This document shows, in pieces, positions 20,569-32,103 of a DNA stretch of 64,000 nt. The notes beneath the pieces were generated by a model, which was given only the letters and a program-made list of their open reading frames with translations, made no database searches and had not been told where the DNA came from. This DNA is from Hirsutella rhossiliensis (Eukaryota > Ascomycota > Sordariomycetes > Hypocreales > Ophiocordycipitaceae), in assembly GCF_020360975.1 (NCBI RefSeq), contig NW_025408681.1:1860001-1924000 (forward strand), read 5' to 3'. Numbering within the stretch: position 1 is the first letter of the stretch; each line of letters starts with the position of its first letter. The position numbers and the translations under genes are program-made.

Positions 20569-21806
20569 TGGAGGGACGAGGGCCAGGAAGCTGGTGGTTA
20601 ACCGAAGGGCCGTCGTTTCCGGTGCGTGAAGATGCTTCTGTTTCGGACGACGTTGGGTTCAGTCAGGTGAGATTAGGTGGAGGGCTAAAGCCAACGGCCG
20701 GGGAAGGTGCTTGAAGCGCAACTGCCAACTGGTCGAGCTGTGTGACTCACCCGCCAACCGAGAAGTAGAAGCGTCAACTCTGGCCAGGAAAGCAAGGGAT
20801 TAATGAGGTAAAGCGAGCGGGAAGGAGGGAAGGAACAGTCGAGGACGAAGCGTCGAGAGCAGCAACATGCACAGAAGCCCAGGCCGGGGAGGATGCGAGC
20901 GGACCGAATTGAAGAACGGCTTGGCCAAGGGAGAGAATGCTGTATCTTGTGTTTTTTCGGCCAGCCCGGCAGGCAGGCAAAGCAGGCAGGCAAAGCAGGC
21001 AGGCAAAGCAGGAGACCGACGGAGAGGCTAACCAGCTTGGTTCGTCAATGTCCAAGCTTTTTTCCCTCTCGGGCGGACGCTACCAGGCCCAACCAAGGCC
21101 GAGATGATGGATGGTAAGGTTTAATATGTCAATGTCATGGTTGTCAAGTACAGGCAGCAGAGTTGGGGTCCAAGCACCAGGGTCGTCACGGTCACGGTTC
21201 ACGGAGATGCTTGCTTTGCTGTCACCCACTCTCTCTGCCGCTGCACTTCTTCTGGGCCGAGGCCGCATGGGCTTCGGAAATGCGAGCAACTATGCTATAC
21301 ATGCGCACATATGCCCCGCCGCCTTTGTGGGTGACACGTTGACTCATCGACTCGTCTCAAAGGGCAACGTGCAAAGAAGAAATGAAAGAAAAGAAAAGGA
21401 GACGTTTCTCGCGATCGAGGCACGGCTCTGGGGGGGGAGGGAGGAGGCTTCATGTGCCAAGTACGGATGTCGGAGACTACGTTGTGGAGCGCGGGCTTGA
21501 GCGTTGTCCGATGTCCGAGGTGTGGGGGAGGAGGCATCCACCACCATGTCCTCGTGGGGGTGGAAATGGCCGACCAAGGTCCGCAGAAGCAGCCGGCGAA
21601 GAGCTCCTCTCATGCAAGTACGGGCCAAAGTTTTGTATAAGTATATCGACAAGTGTCATTACACATTTCCACTGAACTGTAAACGTCACCATCATCCTCG
21701 CCTGCTCCCCAATCAAGCCTGTTGCTTGGCCTGCTTGTGGAAAGCTCCCTCACCCATCGTCCGGGCCGTCCAACGTGTCAGCCGTCGCCAGGTGCTCCTG
21801 GTTGAC
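20569..21806. other. intergenic, MFS promoter side
   Basis: No gene recognised. It holds a 3 x 13-bp tandem repeat (listed separately) and the presumed promoter of the MFS gene. Frames around 21300-21720 overlap on both strands and lack family features. Confidence 0.5.
20971..21009. repeat. 3 x 13-bp tandem repeat
   Basis: Three exact copies of AGGCAGGCAAAGC upstream of the DHA2 transporter gene (about 400 bp from its start). It could be slippage or clustered binding sites; nothing further can be said. Confidence 0.9.
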
Positions 21807-22817
21807 TTAGAGGTTGAACTTGTTGCTGTGCCCGGGGGACTTGCCGTGGTGCTTGCCGCCAGTGACGCCGAGGCTGTCAGTGAGCTCCCCGGCGCCGAGC
21901 GCGTCCGTGAGCTCGTTGACTTTGAGCTTGCCCGTGAGCTTCGAGACTTTGAGCTTGTTCAAGACTTTGTCGAGCTTGAGCTTGCTTGTAGTCTTGAGAA
22001 GACCGCTCTTCTTCAGAATCTTCTCCAACAACTTCTTCTTCTCCTTGTGGTCCTTGCCGAATTTGTCGAATTTGAGCTCGCCGTCCTTGTTGAGAAGGCC
22101 CTTGTTCTTCAGCAACTTCTTCAACTTCTTCTCCTTATCGGCCTTGGAATGCCCTGGCTTCTCGCCCTTTCCGCCCTTGTGCTCAGACTTTTCCTTGTGC
22201 CCAGGCTTTTCCTTGTGCTCTCCCGCCTCCTCCTTGTGCTCTTTCGCCTCTTCCTTGCGTTCTTTCGCCTCTTCCTTGTGTTCTTTCGCCTCTTCCTTGT
22301 GTTCTTTCGCCTCCTTCTTGCCAGCATCAGGCTTGGGCTCCTCACCCTTCTTGCCAGCCTCGGGCTTGGGCTCCTCAGGCTTCTTCTCCCCCGCCTTCTC
22401 CTGGCGTTTCTCTGCCGTCGCCTCCTCTTCGTCCTCCAGGCGGGCATGGAGTGGGTGCTTGGGCTTGTGCCTGTGCTTCCTGGCCATGGATCGCCTGCTT
22501 GGCATCTTCCAGAGAGATTCGGCGTCGGCCCCCTCCTCTTCCGAGCCCATCTGTGTAAATTTACCCGTCTGGCTCAGGGCCTTTGCGGCACCCTGCTCGA
22601 TGTCGTCGCGTTTCTGTCGAGATTCCTCATCAGCCACAACGAGGGCGTTCTGGATCATCTCGGACAGCTCCGCAGTGCGGTCACGACGCTCCATATCCTT
22701 GGCGAGCTGGTTTGTGTGCTTGTACATGCTCATGCCCTGTTCGTTGGACTGCGTCGGCGCCGCGATGGCCCCGTTGGTGAGGCACATCGCAATGGCTGCG
22801 GCTGTACGGTACTTCAT
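21807..22817 (-). CDS. secreted Lys/Glu-rich repeat protein, unassigned
   Basis: Single-exon, 336 residues, no family recognised. An N-terminal signal peptide is visible (MKYRTAAAIAMCLTNGAIAA, cleavage near residue 19-21). Kex2-like dibasic sites follow at RR44-45, KR69-70 and KR137-138. Residues 142-170 carry EEPKPEAGKKG-type Pro/Lys/Glu repeats, and 169-199 four to five near-perfect KEHKEEA heptads. The C-terminus (230-320) has degenerate Leu/Lys modules of the type LLKNKGLLNKDGELKFDKFG, ending ELTDALGAGELTDSLGV. Charge is extreme and cysteines are almost absent (one, in the signal peptide). Such heptads favour a charged single alpha helix. It might be a cell-wall or matrix protein or an effector-like secreted protein; this is inference. 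Confidence 0.75.
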   Translation of the reverse strand: MKYRTAAAIAMCLTNGAIAAPTQSNEQGMSMYKHTNQLAKDMERRDRTAELSEMIQNALVVADEESRQKRDDIEQGAAKALSQTGKFTQMGSEEEGADAESLWKMPSRRSMARKHRHKPKHPLHARLEDEEEATAEKRQEKAGEKKPEEPKPEAGKKGEEPKPDAGKKEAKEHKEEAKEHKEEAKERKEEAKEHKEEAGEHKEKPGHKEKSEHKGGKGEKPGHSKADKEKKLKKLLKNKGLLNKDGELKFDKFGKDHKEKKKLLEKILKKSGLLKTTSKLKLDKVLNKLKVSKLTGKLKVNELTDALGAGELTDSLGVTGGKHHGKSPGHSNKFNL

Positions 22818-24131
22818 CTTGACAGCTGTGGGGGGGTTGGCAACTATGGCAGAGAGGGCGACAGAGCAAACAGTGCTGCAGATTGGGACGAAAGAGGCGC
22901 TGGCGGGGAGAATGATTTGTTGGACAAGACGGGCGACTGGGCCTCACATCTTTATAGTCGTCGTCGTTGTTGGGGAGTGTTCCAAGCCACATACCCCCTC
23001 TCCCCCAGTGGAACAGGCATCCCACAGAGGTCGTCCCACAGCTATCAGCATGCCAAAGCCCACGGTCCCGACGCGGAGAGCAAGAGTTTGCCATGCCAGA
23101 AGGCTTGCGGCGGCGCGGCGGGACAATCAAGCAAGCAGGCATGCTGAATAAGTCACCTAGCATACTTATGGCAAAGGCATCATGCCGACTTGCCCAGGTC
23201 AGACATGGGAGGAATGCCGTGGCGACGAGGCTGCCAGTCAACCGGCGTTCCTGGTGGCAGGGAAACACCTGGTCTTCGACACCTGTCGCCGAGACAGGAA
23301 CTTTTTCGAGACAACGCGGCACGGGGGCGCCGCTGACGAGGGGCGGTCGTCTCTGGAAATTCCAGCAGGGCAGCGGTTGTGGCCGCCTGTCGCAGGCACA
23401 CGGCCCTCGGTCAACAAACAACTCGTTGCTTGGTATTTCGGAATTTCGGAAACTCTCGGCTGCGGGAAGCCTCGAAGGAGTTCTCGTCGACTCGTCGAGC
23501 TCCTTGCTACAATTGACAGTTTGACACTGCCAAGTGCCGAGGGCGCCCTCCTTCAGGCCGTCGTCTGGTGCCTCGTCCTTTTCCAGCCCGGTTGGCGTGT
23601 GTGCGAGGACAGAGTTTCCGGTCCGTTGTTAGCCTCTTGACGCCACATGGGAGCCGGTTGGAGCTGTTGTCGTGCTTTTCCAATTACCCGCCACGCGGAT
23701 GTCTCATCCATCACGTGACTGGCTCATCCTGTCCGTCAACGGCTTCAGGGCTTCAACTATAGACCGACAATAGTCCAATACAACAGGGAGCGGTTGCGCT
23801 TGATGATGATCCCGTGTGTTGCTCCATGAGCTATCGCCGCCGTTGCAGATCCCGCTTCTCCGTGTCTTAGGCACGACAGGACAACTCAACAGTGGGCTTT
23901 CTCTCTTCATGCTAGCTCCTCCAGATTTGAGGGATCGACGGCCGAGGCTATCTGCTCAAGATTTCAACAACGAGCCCATCCCCACAGCCCGCGACGTCCC
24001 AAGCCAACATGGGGAAAATGCGTCCCGTCTATACCGCTTTGACGATTCAACCGACCTCTTCTCCCCGGTAATCGTCTTGGCAAACCGCAACAGACGACTC
24101 TTCCTTCCACTACCGGCCACGCTCTCCTTGC
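22818..24131. other. intergenic, no gene recognised
   Basis: Upstream region of the secreted repeat protein and downstream region of TRAPPC11. The longest private open frame (about 150 codons, plus strand, from 23182) has no motif and no splice-linked extension. Confidence 0.5.
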
Positions 24132-27100
24132 TCATCCATCCGACTGCTCCTCCGTCGCCGGCGCTTCGTCGTCACTCATTGCCGATTCATCTCCCGGCAC
24201 CCAGACCAGCAGTCCGTCCTTGTCAATCTTCATCCCCTCCGTGGGTATTATGCGTAGAGTCTTTTGAAAGTATTTGTCTCGAACCACGAGTCCGGGCCGT
24301 AGGAATGCGCCTCGGACCAATGGTAACAGTCGGTACCTCGTCGCCCGCCGAGACAGCGGCAGCAGATGTATCGTCGTCTGTTTTGCCCCCGAAAATGCAA
24401 ACGTGTCGCTCGGTTCCATCGTCAGGCCAAACGTCAGGAAGTGGTGCGACGAGTTCTCAATCGTAATGTCCAGATACATGAGGCTCGGCCACGTTTCTCG
24501 CGTCTCGTAGACGACCGACGCAAGCACCCGTGGCTCTGCGCCGAGGACCAGGTACTGACCCACAGGCAGCCTTGTCGTGTTCACAGGGCTGTCTGCACCT
24601 GTCTTCTTTCGTCTCCATTTGATGAGCAAGGCCGCATCGATTGCGACCGGATGCCTGTCGTCGAGGCTGAGCTTCTGCGCCACGAGATGAAATTGTGCTT
24701 CGGCCATCGTCCTCGGCGCCGCCACGATCCCGTCTTCTGGCACCTGCGGCCTCCCGATGATGTGGCAACGCGCGCTGCCAACAGGCGGGGAGACCACCGT
24801 GTCCATCTCCAGGACACACAAATCTTCCAGTGCAAACGACGCGTAGTGGCATACCAGGCACCACTGTTGAGCGAGGCCTCTGGCCGCAACCGAGGCCGGG
24901 TCTTCTTCCCGTGAATCCTCCAGTCCCGCGTCGTCGAACAGGCTTGGCCATGGTTCCGGATGAACCCGCGGAACCAGATCGTAGTTGGCCTCGAAAGGAG
25001 TGACGATGCTCAGCTGCACAGGTAGCGCCTGCGTGATTGGCGTCGCTGCATCTGACTCGAGGTGGTACGACGCCCGCAGCTGTACATCGTGAAGACATGG
25101 GGCGTCTACTGCGTCGATGCGAACCACGAGGCCGCGTGAAGACCCGTTTTTAATGACGCCGAGCGGTATGCCTGTTATCCAGGACTCCTCTTGGCCGCAC
25201 TCTGCGTTGCGCTCCTCGCCTTCGACCAGAACCTGGAAACTCGGATGATACTCCCCAGACAGGTGAACGTCCAACTTGACACCGGCCGGCTCGTCCTCGT
25301 CGTTGTGGAGGTCGACATTCAGCTCCACCACCTCGTCTGTGTAGTATTGGAGGAGCTGGCCCGGTATACTGATCTGCATCTTGGGCGGGCGAGGCTGCAC
25401 ATGCAGAACACGTGCATTCGAGCGCGGCTTGCGAGGCGCCCCTGAGCCAGCGCTATACCATCCCACCACAGCATCTGTTTCTCGGAATCCCAGGGTATAG
25501 CTCATATCATATGCCTCGCTTTCGTAGAACAGTGTCACGGATGACGCTTCCGCGTTACCAGCCTCCCGCAGTGGAACGGCCACTTCCAACACCCGCCTCT
25601 GACCCGGCTTCAAGGTCAAGTCGGATCGACCTCTGAGTTGTGACGGCAATTCGTCTTCGGAAGCTTCCGAAAATTCCTCGTCCAATGTTAAAGTGTCGAT
25701 ACACATGTTCGAGCCCGAAGGGTCCGCAGAGGTTTTTGATACCCCGTGTTCGATGATGATGGGCTTGAGGCTTCCTGTGAACTCTACTCGTAAAGAGGAA
25801 AAAGTCACAGGCTCAGAGCTCGCCAAAGCCTCGGAGAAAATTGACACTTGCGCTGTACTCTTCTCCCCTGCCTTGCCTTCCTTATTTCGGAACACGAAGC
25901 TGGCCGAAACAAACGACGACGCCGAATCGGTGGACAGGCCGACGACAGGCTTCGAGCTGGCCGAGACCCCTTCGAGAGACTTGCTCAGGTCGTAGTGCCA
26001 ATGGCGTCGCCGCGTGTACTCTGGAGTAAAGGCCCTTGTTAGTAGACCAGGGCATACGAAGAGCTTCACACACTTACTGCGGTGCATCAGTCCCCAATCA
26101 ATAGCGACCACCAGATCCGCACTCCCCGTCTCTACAGCGGCCTTTCTCAGCAGCCAGCTGAGGTCTTCAGAAGCATCGACCCAGCCTTCAGACCGAAACG
26201 ACATGTCGTCCCACAACGGTCGAAGTACGGCAACAACATCCTCCCAAGCAGAAACCAGCGTCATTTCCCTTGCGCATTCTAGTGAAACCTCGGCGGCCAA
26301 TCGAAACTGTTTGCGGGCCTGAAACTGTGTCCGGGCAGCAATGAGGCAATCGATTATGAGCTGGGCGTGGTTGACGCCCTGGCTGGCGATTGGGACTTCT
26401 CGGTATGGGGCGGGGCACATGTACGTGTCGTACATGTGCGCCTTGCTGGCGACGAGCGAGGCCGGTGAAGAGTCCGGCGCGCCTCGGTCCTCTTCGGGTA
26501 TCATGCGCGCCAGTCTTCGCCGAGCGGCTGTATGACGTGCCGCCATTCGGTACCAGTATCCGGTATGGTGTAGGAGTTCCCAGGGCTTCAAGCGCTCGCC
26601 CAAGACAGCCTTCTCTGGCTGTAGGAACAGCGTCGTGGCCAAAGGTCCCAGTCCAGGAACCTCGACCTTTTCAATCAGATGAGCCATAACCATGGCCCAC
26701 CTCGCCTCCCACGCCTGCCATCCGTAGTTGTCGGTCCCCCTTCCTCGACGATCAACAAAGTCGCCAATGCGGTCCCGATGGCTTTGCCACCTCCTGACGG
26801 CCAGGGTCGTGTGTCCCATCCAGAACTGGATCCTGAGGCAGCGAATGGAAATGACATCTGACAACAGGCGGGCTTCGTTCCAGCGGGGGCTCCAGCTGGG
26901 AATGATGTCGAGGACATCTTGTCCCAGCAGGATTTCATATGCTTGCTCAAACGATCGAATCGCTGGGTCCATTTCCTGGCGGAACTCGGCGAACACGGCG
27001 GCTTTGAAATCGTATCGGAAGTTCCAGTCCGGCAGTGACAGAGTCCGTGACGTACCCGTAGTGGGCGGGACTGTGGGCTGCGGAGCTATCCCGCGGGACC

Positions 27101-27922
27101 GCTTTTTCCTAGCATGCCGTCCTAAATCTCGATAATACTCAACAGCTGTGCTGTACAGCACAGAGAGGATGTTGTCCACAGATCGCTTCAGCTCAGCCGG
27201 CGAGTCCTGCGCTGGGATGTAGAATATTGATTTCGGGTCCAGCGCCGTGCCCCTCCGGATGCTCTCGAGACGCTCTTGTATCCCTCCTGGCGGAGTCGAG
27301 GAGCCACCGGCCTCGCCGAGTAGAATCACCGCCACCCGTGTCTTGTACCCGGATCTTGCCAGCGCGCCCTTGGTGTCGTTGATATCTGCTTTGAGTCGAT
27401 TATCGTTTCCCAGTGTGTAGAAGCAAGCGTATATAGCGGGAATCAGCTCTTGGTGCTTCCTGATCCACTGAGCATCGACCAAGCCATCGGGATACAAGGC
27501 GGACCCGGAAGAGAGAGGCGAGAAGGGTGAGTGCAGTACTGGCGACGATGGAGGCGGTTCCACGGACTCTGGGAGCCGAGCTCTCCTGAGAGGAAGGCTG
27601 AGAGTCTGTGAAGGATCTTAGCGCGGACCAGCCTTCTCCCTGCTCGGGAATAACGTACTCGGCCAACGGTCTTGATGCGGAATCGGTACGGTTCTTGTCG
27701 TGAGACGCCGGTCCACGACGTGCCGTGGGCGTCGAGCTGCGTAAAGTGCTTTTCCAGAAATTCTGCGGCTTCTTCGTCCACCGGCGGGTAGTCTGACCGG
27801 AGCAAGAGCCCCTGGCCCTCGGGCTGGGCCTGGGGCTGCAGCTCGGGCGCCTTGGAGCTCAGGCCGGATACGACGAGGAACGGGACATTGTGGTCCAGAC
27901 AGCCTGCGGGATATCCATCCAT
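24132..27922 (-). CDS. TRAPPC11: TRAPP complex subunit TRAPPC11 (foie gras domain)
   Basis: Subunit of the TRAPP tethering complex of the Golgi and ER-Golgi pathway. Exons 27922-27659, 27605-26078 and 26020-24132 give 1226 residues. The first exon (MDGYPAGCLDHNVPFLVVSGL) and the join to LPLRRARLPESVEPPPSS follow fungal orthologues. The LYPDGLVDAQWIRKHQELIP block is diagnostic, the foie-gras helical domain occupies roughly residues 330-620, and the C-terminal beta-rich part corresponds to the Gryzun-like region. The second intron (57 bp, GTAAGT donor, CTAAC branch, CCAG acceptor) is a multiple of three and contains no stop, so an unspliced transcript stays in frame; splicing is inferred from the ideal signals. 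The gene is divergent from mL41. Confidence 0.9.
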
Positions 27923-28397
27923 GGTGGCGGCGCAGGCCGCCGGCTGGGTCGAAACAGACTCCTTGGCGGGTCGCGGTGTATTTGAAGCTTGAAGGTGGAG
28001 GATTAGCCCACACCAGACTGCCCCTCCAGGAAGACGGCCTCACCATGCGGTCACTAGCGCCCAGCGCGTCCAACGATGGTCTACTCGGTGGCCGATATTT
28101 CAAACTGTGCTTTGATCATCGGATTGCGGCTCATTTTGCAAGAAACGCGACGCATCTGGAAGTCTTTCTAATTCAGAACTTCCGAGGTCCGCCTTGCCGT
28201 GTGGGGGCGATCTCGGTCGTCCAAGAAGCGCGCCCTCGTCGGATCGGATCAACACCCTCCGACGGCGCCGGAAATTTCGCCCACGGCCCCGACACAACTA
28301 CAGCCGCGGAATCAAGACAACACTCGCGTCCGGACCCTCGGTGCAATCACAATCGTCCGTCTTCCCACCCGATTTGCGCAGAGACCGAGTGCTCGCC
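27923..28397. promoter_or_regulatory. divergent promoter region TRAPPC11 / mL41
   Basis: A 475-bp interval between two oppositely oriented starts. No other gene is seen. Joint control is inferred from geometry only. Confidence 0.5.
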
Positions 28398-28769
28398 ATG
28401 AGGCCGACGCATGCCCTCTCTGTTGGGCGCTACCGCCACCTCAAGCTCACCACCAAAGATGTCGGCAAGGGCTTCTACAAGGGCAACCGAACAGGGTCCA
28501 TGGGTAGCCACAACAAGTACGGAGGATACCTGATTGACTGGAACAAGGTTCGCACGTATGTCGTGCCCAACCTGAAGGATTTCAAGGCACGTGTTCCGAT
28601 GCCCTAGTCGCGCGTGCTAGGGTCGCAACTAACATTGAGGACGCAGCTCACGCCCTTTGTGACCCGACAAATCAAGGAGAACTCGGGAGACTACAAGGGT
28701 CTCTCGAAGGGCCCCAGGGATCCATTCTTCTATGTTGAGCAATGGAAGAGATACAATGGCGTTGATTGA
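28398..28769 (+). CDS. MRPL27: mitochondrial large-subunit ribosomal protein mL41 (MRPL27)
   Basis: Structural protein of the mitochondrial 54S ribosomal subunit. Exons 28398-28586 and 28647-28769 give 103 residues. The conserved core LTTKDVGKGFYKGNRTGSMG, then KYGGYLIDWNKVRTYVVP and the splice-spanning DFKLTPFVTRQI match fungal mL41. The 60-bp intron has a GC donor (AAG then GCACGT), a CTAAC branch sequence and a GCAG acceptor; the in-phase GT alternative a few bases downstream has a weak context. Annotation without GC donors would end the protein early at a stop inside the intron. Confidence 0.85.
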
Positions 28770-28944
28770 GCGATTTAGATGCAAGGCGATTGCAGGTACT
28801 TTGTACGAGAGGGCATCAAGTTTAGCGATGGAGGCTTGGAAACCTCAATCGCGGCTGTACATATTCCAGCAGTGATCCACCACACACGACACATTATACC
28901 CCATACGTCGACGTTCAACATTCGACGTCAGGCTGCCGGCCTCA

Positions 28945-31680
28945 TCAAACACCAACACTAGCCGCATTCACATTGTCCATCTCTTTCTCCATATTTGACG
29001 CGCCGGCCTCGGTCCCGACGACCGATTCAAGCCCAGGGCGCTCCGTCCCTGCCGCCAGCAGCTGCTCTGCCCTGGCCTCATTTGCAGGTTCCGGCTTGGC
29101 CGAGAGGTCCGTTCGCGAATCCACTGGTCCCGGGCTGATCGCAGGGCTCACGGACGAGTTCAAGGTCACCATGCTCGCAGTGTCTGCGTCCTTGCCCAGA
29201 CTAAAGGGCATTGCGATCCCGCCGATGAATGGCCGCTTCCCGGCAACTCCAGTCTCGGGCACGGAAGTAGGACTCAGCAGCCCAGGAGAGCTTTCCTTCG
29301 CCCGCCGCATGGTCAACAACGTGGCAACTGGTGTGTCCTCACCCACCTGATCCCCGCCAGTCTGATTCTCGTCAACGACGGTCCGGCGGCGGGAGCGGCT
29401 GCGGCCTGTCGCATCGGCGGCTGGCGAAGCAGGCTGCTGGGCCTCAATGTCGGCGTAGGACCTCGCTCCCTGGCCCTCGGCACCGGTTACTGACTGCATC
29501 TCCGGGCCTTGTTCTGCCTTCTGCTCTCGCTCCACCGTCGCCTCGTCGTGCTTCGAGCCCCAAGACGACCATAGGGACAGGCCGATGCTCTTGGTCCTCT
29601 TCTTCTCCGGCGGATCGGTTTCGACTCGTCGTCCAGCTAGCGCGCTGGGTGGCGGGTGCTCGCCGGGACCAAAATCCTTAAACCCGGTAGCAATGTCCTT
29701 GATGATCTTCTTGTGGACCTTCGCCTTTGCTGCAGCATATCTCGCATCCCACTGCCTCTTCGTGGCCATCCACTTCTTGACCGGCCCCTCCTTGATGACG
29801 CCGACTTCGTTGGACTTTACACAGCATCCAGGCAGCTCGGTTTCAGGGGCTAGAGGCAAGGTGGCGCCATGGCGGGTAATGCGCTGTCGGATCATATGCT
29901 TCTTGAATGGCGGCAAGGGATCGCCTGCTTTGCCAACATGGCCAGGTGCGGTCCCCTCTTCCTCGTCCATCTTTTTGTCCTCTTCCGGGGCCTCATTGTC
30001 CGACCCAGAACTCGTGATGACGGATATGTTTCCGTCGTCCAGAATGTCGATCCCTGTCTTCTGTGCTCGGGCTAGAGCCCAAGCCCCGAACTGGGCCACG
30101 GACCGGTACATGTGCTTGGCCGGTCGGGTGAAGCTGAGCGTCGGGGCGACATGGCAAAGGTCATCCCACACTTGAAGCTGGACATCCGTCGGCTTGTACT
30201 TTTCAAGGAGCTCTCTTCCTCTGCCGGTAAGGGTTTCCGGTGACGGGGCGTATTTCTCCGGGTTGGCGCATTTGTGAGCCAGATAGATCTGCTCGTCCCG
30301 CAATATCTCTCCGCCGCCAACCATGATCAACAACGGAGGTAGGCCCCCAAGCGTCGGCTGCATGACGGGGCTCACGAGTGGATGGGACAGTAGCGAGTTG
30401 GTAGTATACATCTGATTCGAGTTAAGTCGACTCTCTTGCATTGGAAAAGGTAAGGAACTTACCTGTATCTGGTCTTTTACAGTGTTCAGCTCGCCTGCAA
30501 TCATTACTGTTAGAAACCTCTCCGTGTCCGTATGGATTCCGCCGGTGGTAGCCGCATGGCCGCCAGGTTCGTTTGATGATGCCCCAGCTTTGGGAACGAT
30601 GGGAGCTTGCTGTTTCGCCTGGAGCTCAGATGAGTTGGCCGATTTCTTGTGCCCGTCGTTTTCCTTGACTGCTTCCACCCGAAGCATCTGGACATCGTCA
30701 CTGTTTGGGGGCGGCCATGCCCGCGACGGTTTGTGATGGAAACCCGCCTGCGGGATGTAGTCAAACGGCGCTTCGCCTGCAACGCTCGGGAAAGAATGCG
30801 TCAGGTCAACCCAAGGGCTGATTAGGATGCCCCCCGCGGGGAGGGCGATGCCTTGATTGCGTAGAACACACAGCATGGACACCACCATTCCGGCCCCCGC
30901 CGAGTCTCCGGCCAGGACAATGGTGCTTGGATGGTGGGTTTCGAGAAGGAAGAGGTATGCAGCCAAGCAGTCCTGAAGGCCACACGGAAAGGGGAACTGC
31001 GGAGCCAGCCGATACTTGGGAGCAAAGATGCGGGCCTGGAGCTTCCGAGCATGGCGCTGCATTTGGTATCGGTGCTCGTCGACGCTTCCGAAGAAGTATG
31101 CGCCGCCATGAATATACATCATGACGCGCCTTCCGGGATCACCGGTCTTCTTGCGCTGGTGAGCATCGGTCCGCATCTCGATCCATTCGGCCTCGAGAGA
31201 TGACTTGGTGTTCCTCCATTGCCACCACAGCTGCCCGCCCACTTGACGGATGCCCTCGGGCCCCAGCTCTTCCCGGAGCAGCTCGGCCGAGCGGTCCAGC
31301 TGCTGCTCCGGGACGGTCGCGTCGTCGACCTTTACCCATTGAGGATGCGGAACCCACTGGGCCGTGAATGCTTGCAGTTCTTCGATGGTGTGATGTGAGG
31401 CAAAGTCCAGGAACGAGCGAATCAGATGCAGGCCTTCGTCGTAGGATAGATGAGCCGTCGGCCGTTCTCTGAGGGGCTTCCGTTTGAGATACTACAGTCG
31501 ATCAGCTCCAACGTCATGGACAAGGCCGTAGACAAAAAGAAAAGGGGGGAGGAGCCAGCTGCAGGAGACAAGGGGCGCTTGACAAGGGGCGCTTGCCAAT
31601 GGGCTTACATGGGAGAACAGAGTAGAGAGCACCGTGGGCGTGACGGCCAGGGAGACGGATGTTGTGTTGAGCTTGTTCAT
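28945..31680 (-). CDS. HSL-type lipase/esterase (alpha/beta hydrolase)
   Basis: Hormone-sensitive-lipase family esterase. Exons 31680-31609, 31491-30463 and 30411-28945 give 855 residues. The oxyanion motif HGGAYFFGS, the nucleophile motif GDSAGAG, the Asp region GGGEILRDEQ and the His in WDDLCHVAP are all present. The catalytic domain is interrupted by a Ser/Lys-rich insert of roughly 70 residues after the first half (around HKPSRAWPPP). It ends in a long, probably disordered tail of about 300 residues, larger than in bacterial HSL enzymes. The first intron is 117 bp; the second (51 bp, GTAAGT donor) is in frame without a stop. Likely acts on acylglycerols or steryl esters; the substrate is not shown. 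Head-to-head with TSR2. Confidence 0.88.
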
Positions 31681-32103
31681 AGCGGCCGCCAGATGCTCAC
31701 CATTCTTCGACTCTGCCTCACACCCAGGACGGGACAGAAGACGACGGGACAGAAGACGCTTCTCCTTTAAGCCGGGACACGAAGGTTTGGCACGGCAGAA
31801 CTCGGGCCCCGTTAGTTAGGGGTCTAGGCTCGTGATGTCATCGCATTTCCTCTTGCGGGAGGCGGAATTGGCCATGCGGACGGAGTAGAAAAGTACTAGT
31901 ACGCCCGGTCCCTGTCTTATTCCCCCTGCAGATGAGTACCCAAACTTACACACCAGAGGCTGAAAGGCTGAAGAGGGCCCATTATAGCCGGCGCCGTGCC
32001 TGTGGTCCGTGCAGTGCATGAACAATGCGGACAGAACAAAAAACATCACAAAAAATTTCCAGGGATTGCATCGAGCCCCCACCATCCAGACGAGCGATCA
32101 AAG
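31681..32103. promoter_or_regulatory. divergent promoter region lipase / TSR2
   Basis: A 423-bp interval between head-to-head starts, with no gene in it. Shared control is inferred from layout. Confidence 0.5.

Noticed and set aside
18578..21806. Secondary-metabolite cluster around the DHA2 transporter
   Set aside because: No polyketide synthase, NRPS, terpene synthase or tailoring enzymes nearby; neighbours are an OB-fold-like protein and a repeat protein.
21504..23151. Very long plus-strand open frames (547 and 445 codons)
   Set aside because: They are the antisense shadows of the repetitive Lys/Glu gene; repeat codons lack stops on the other strand. Leu/Phe/Ser-rich products without motifs.
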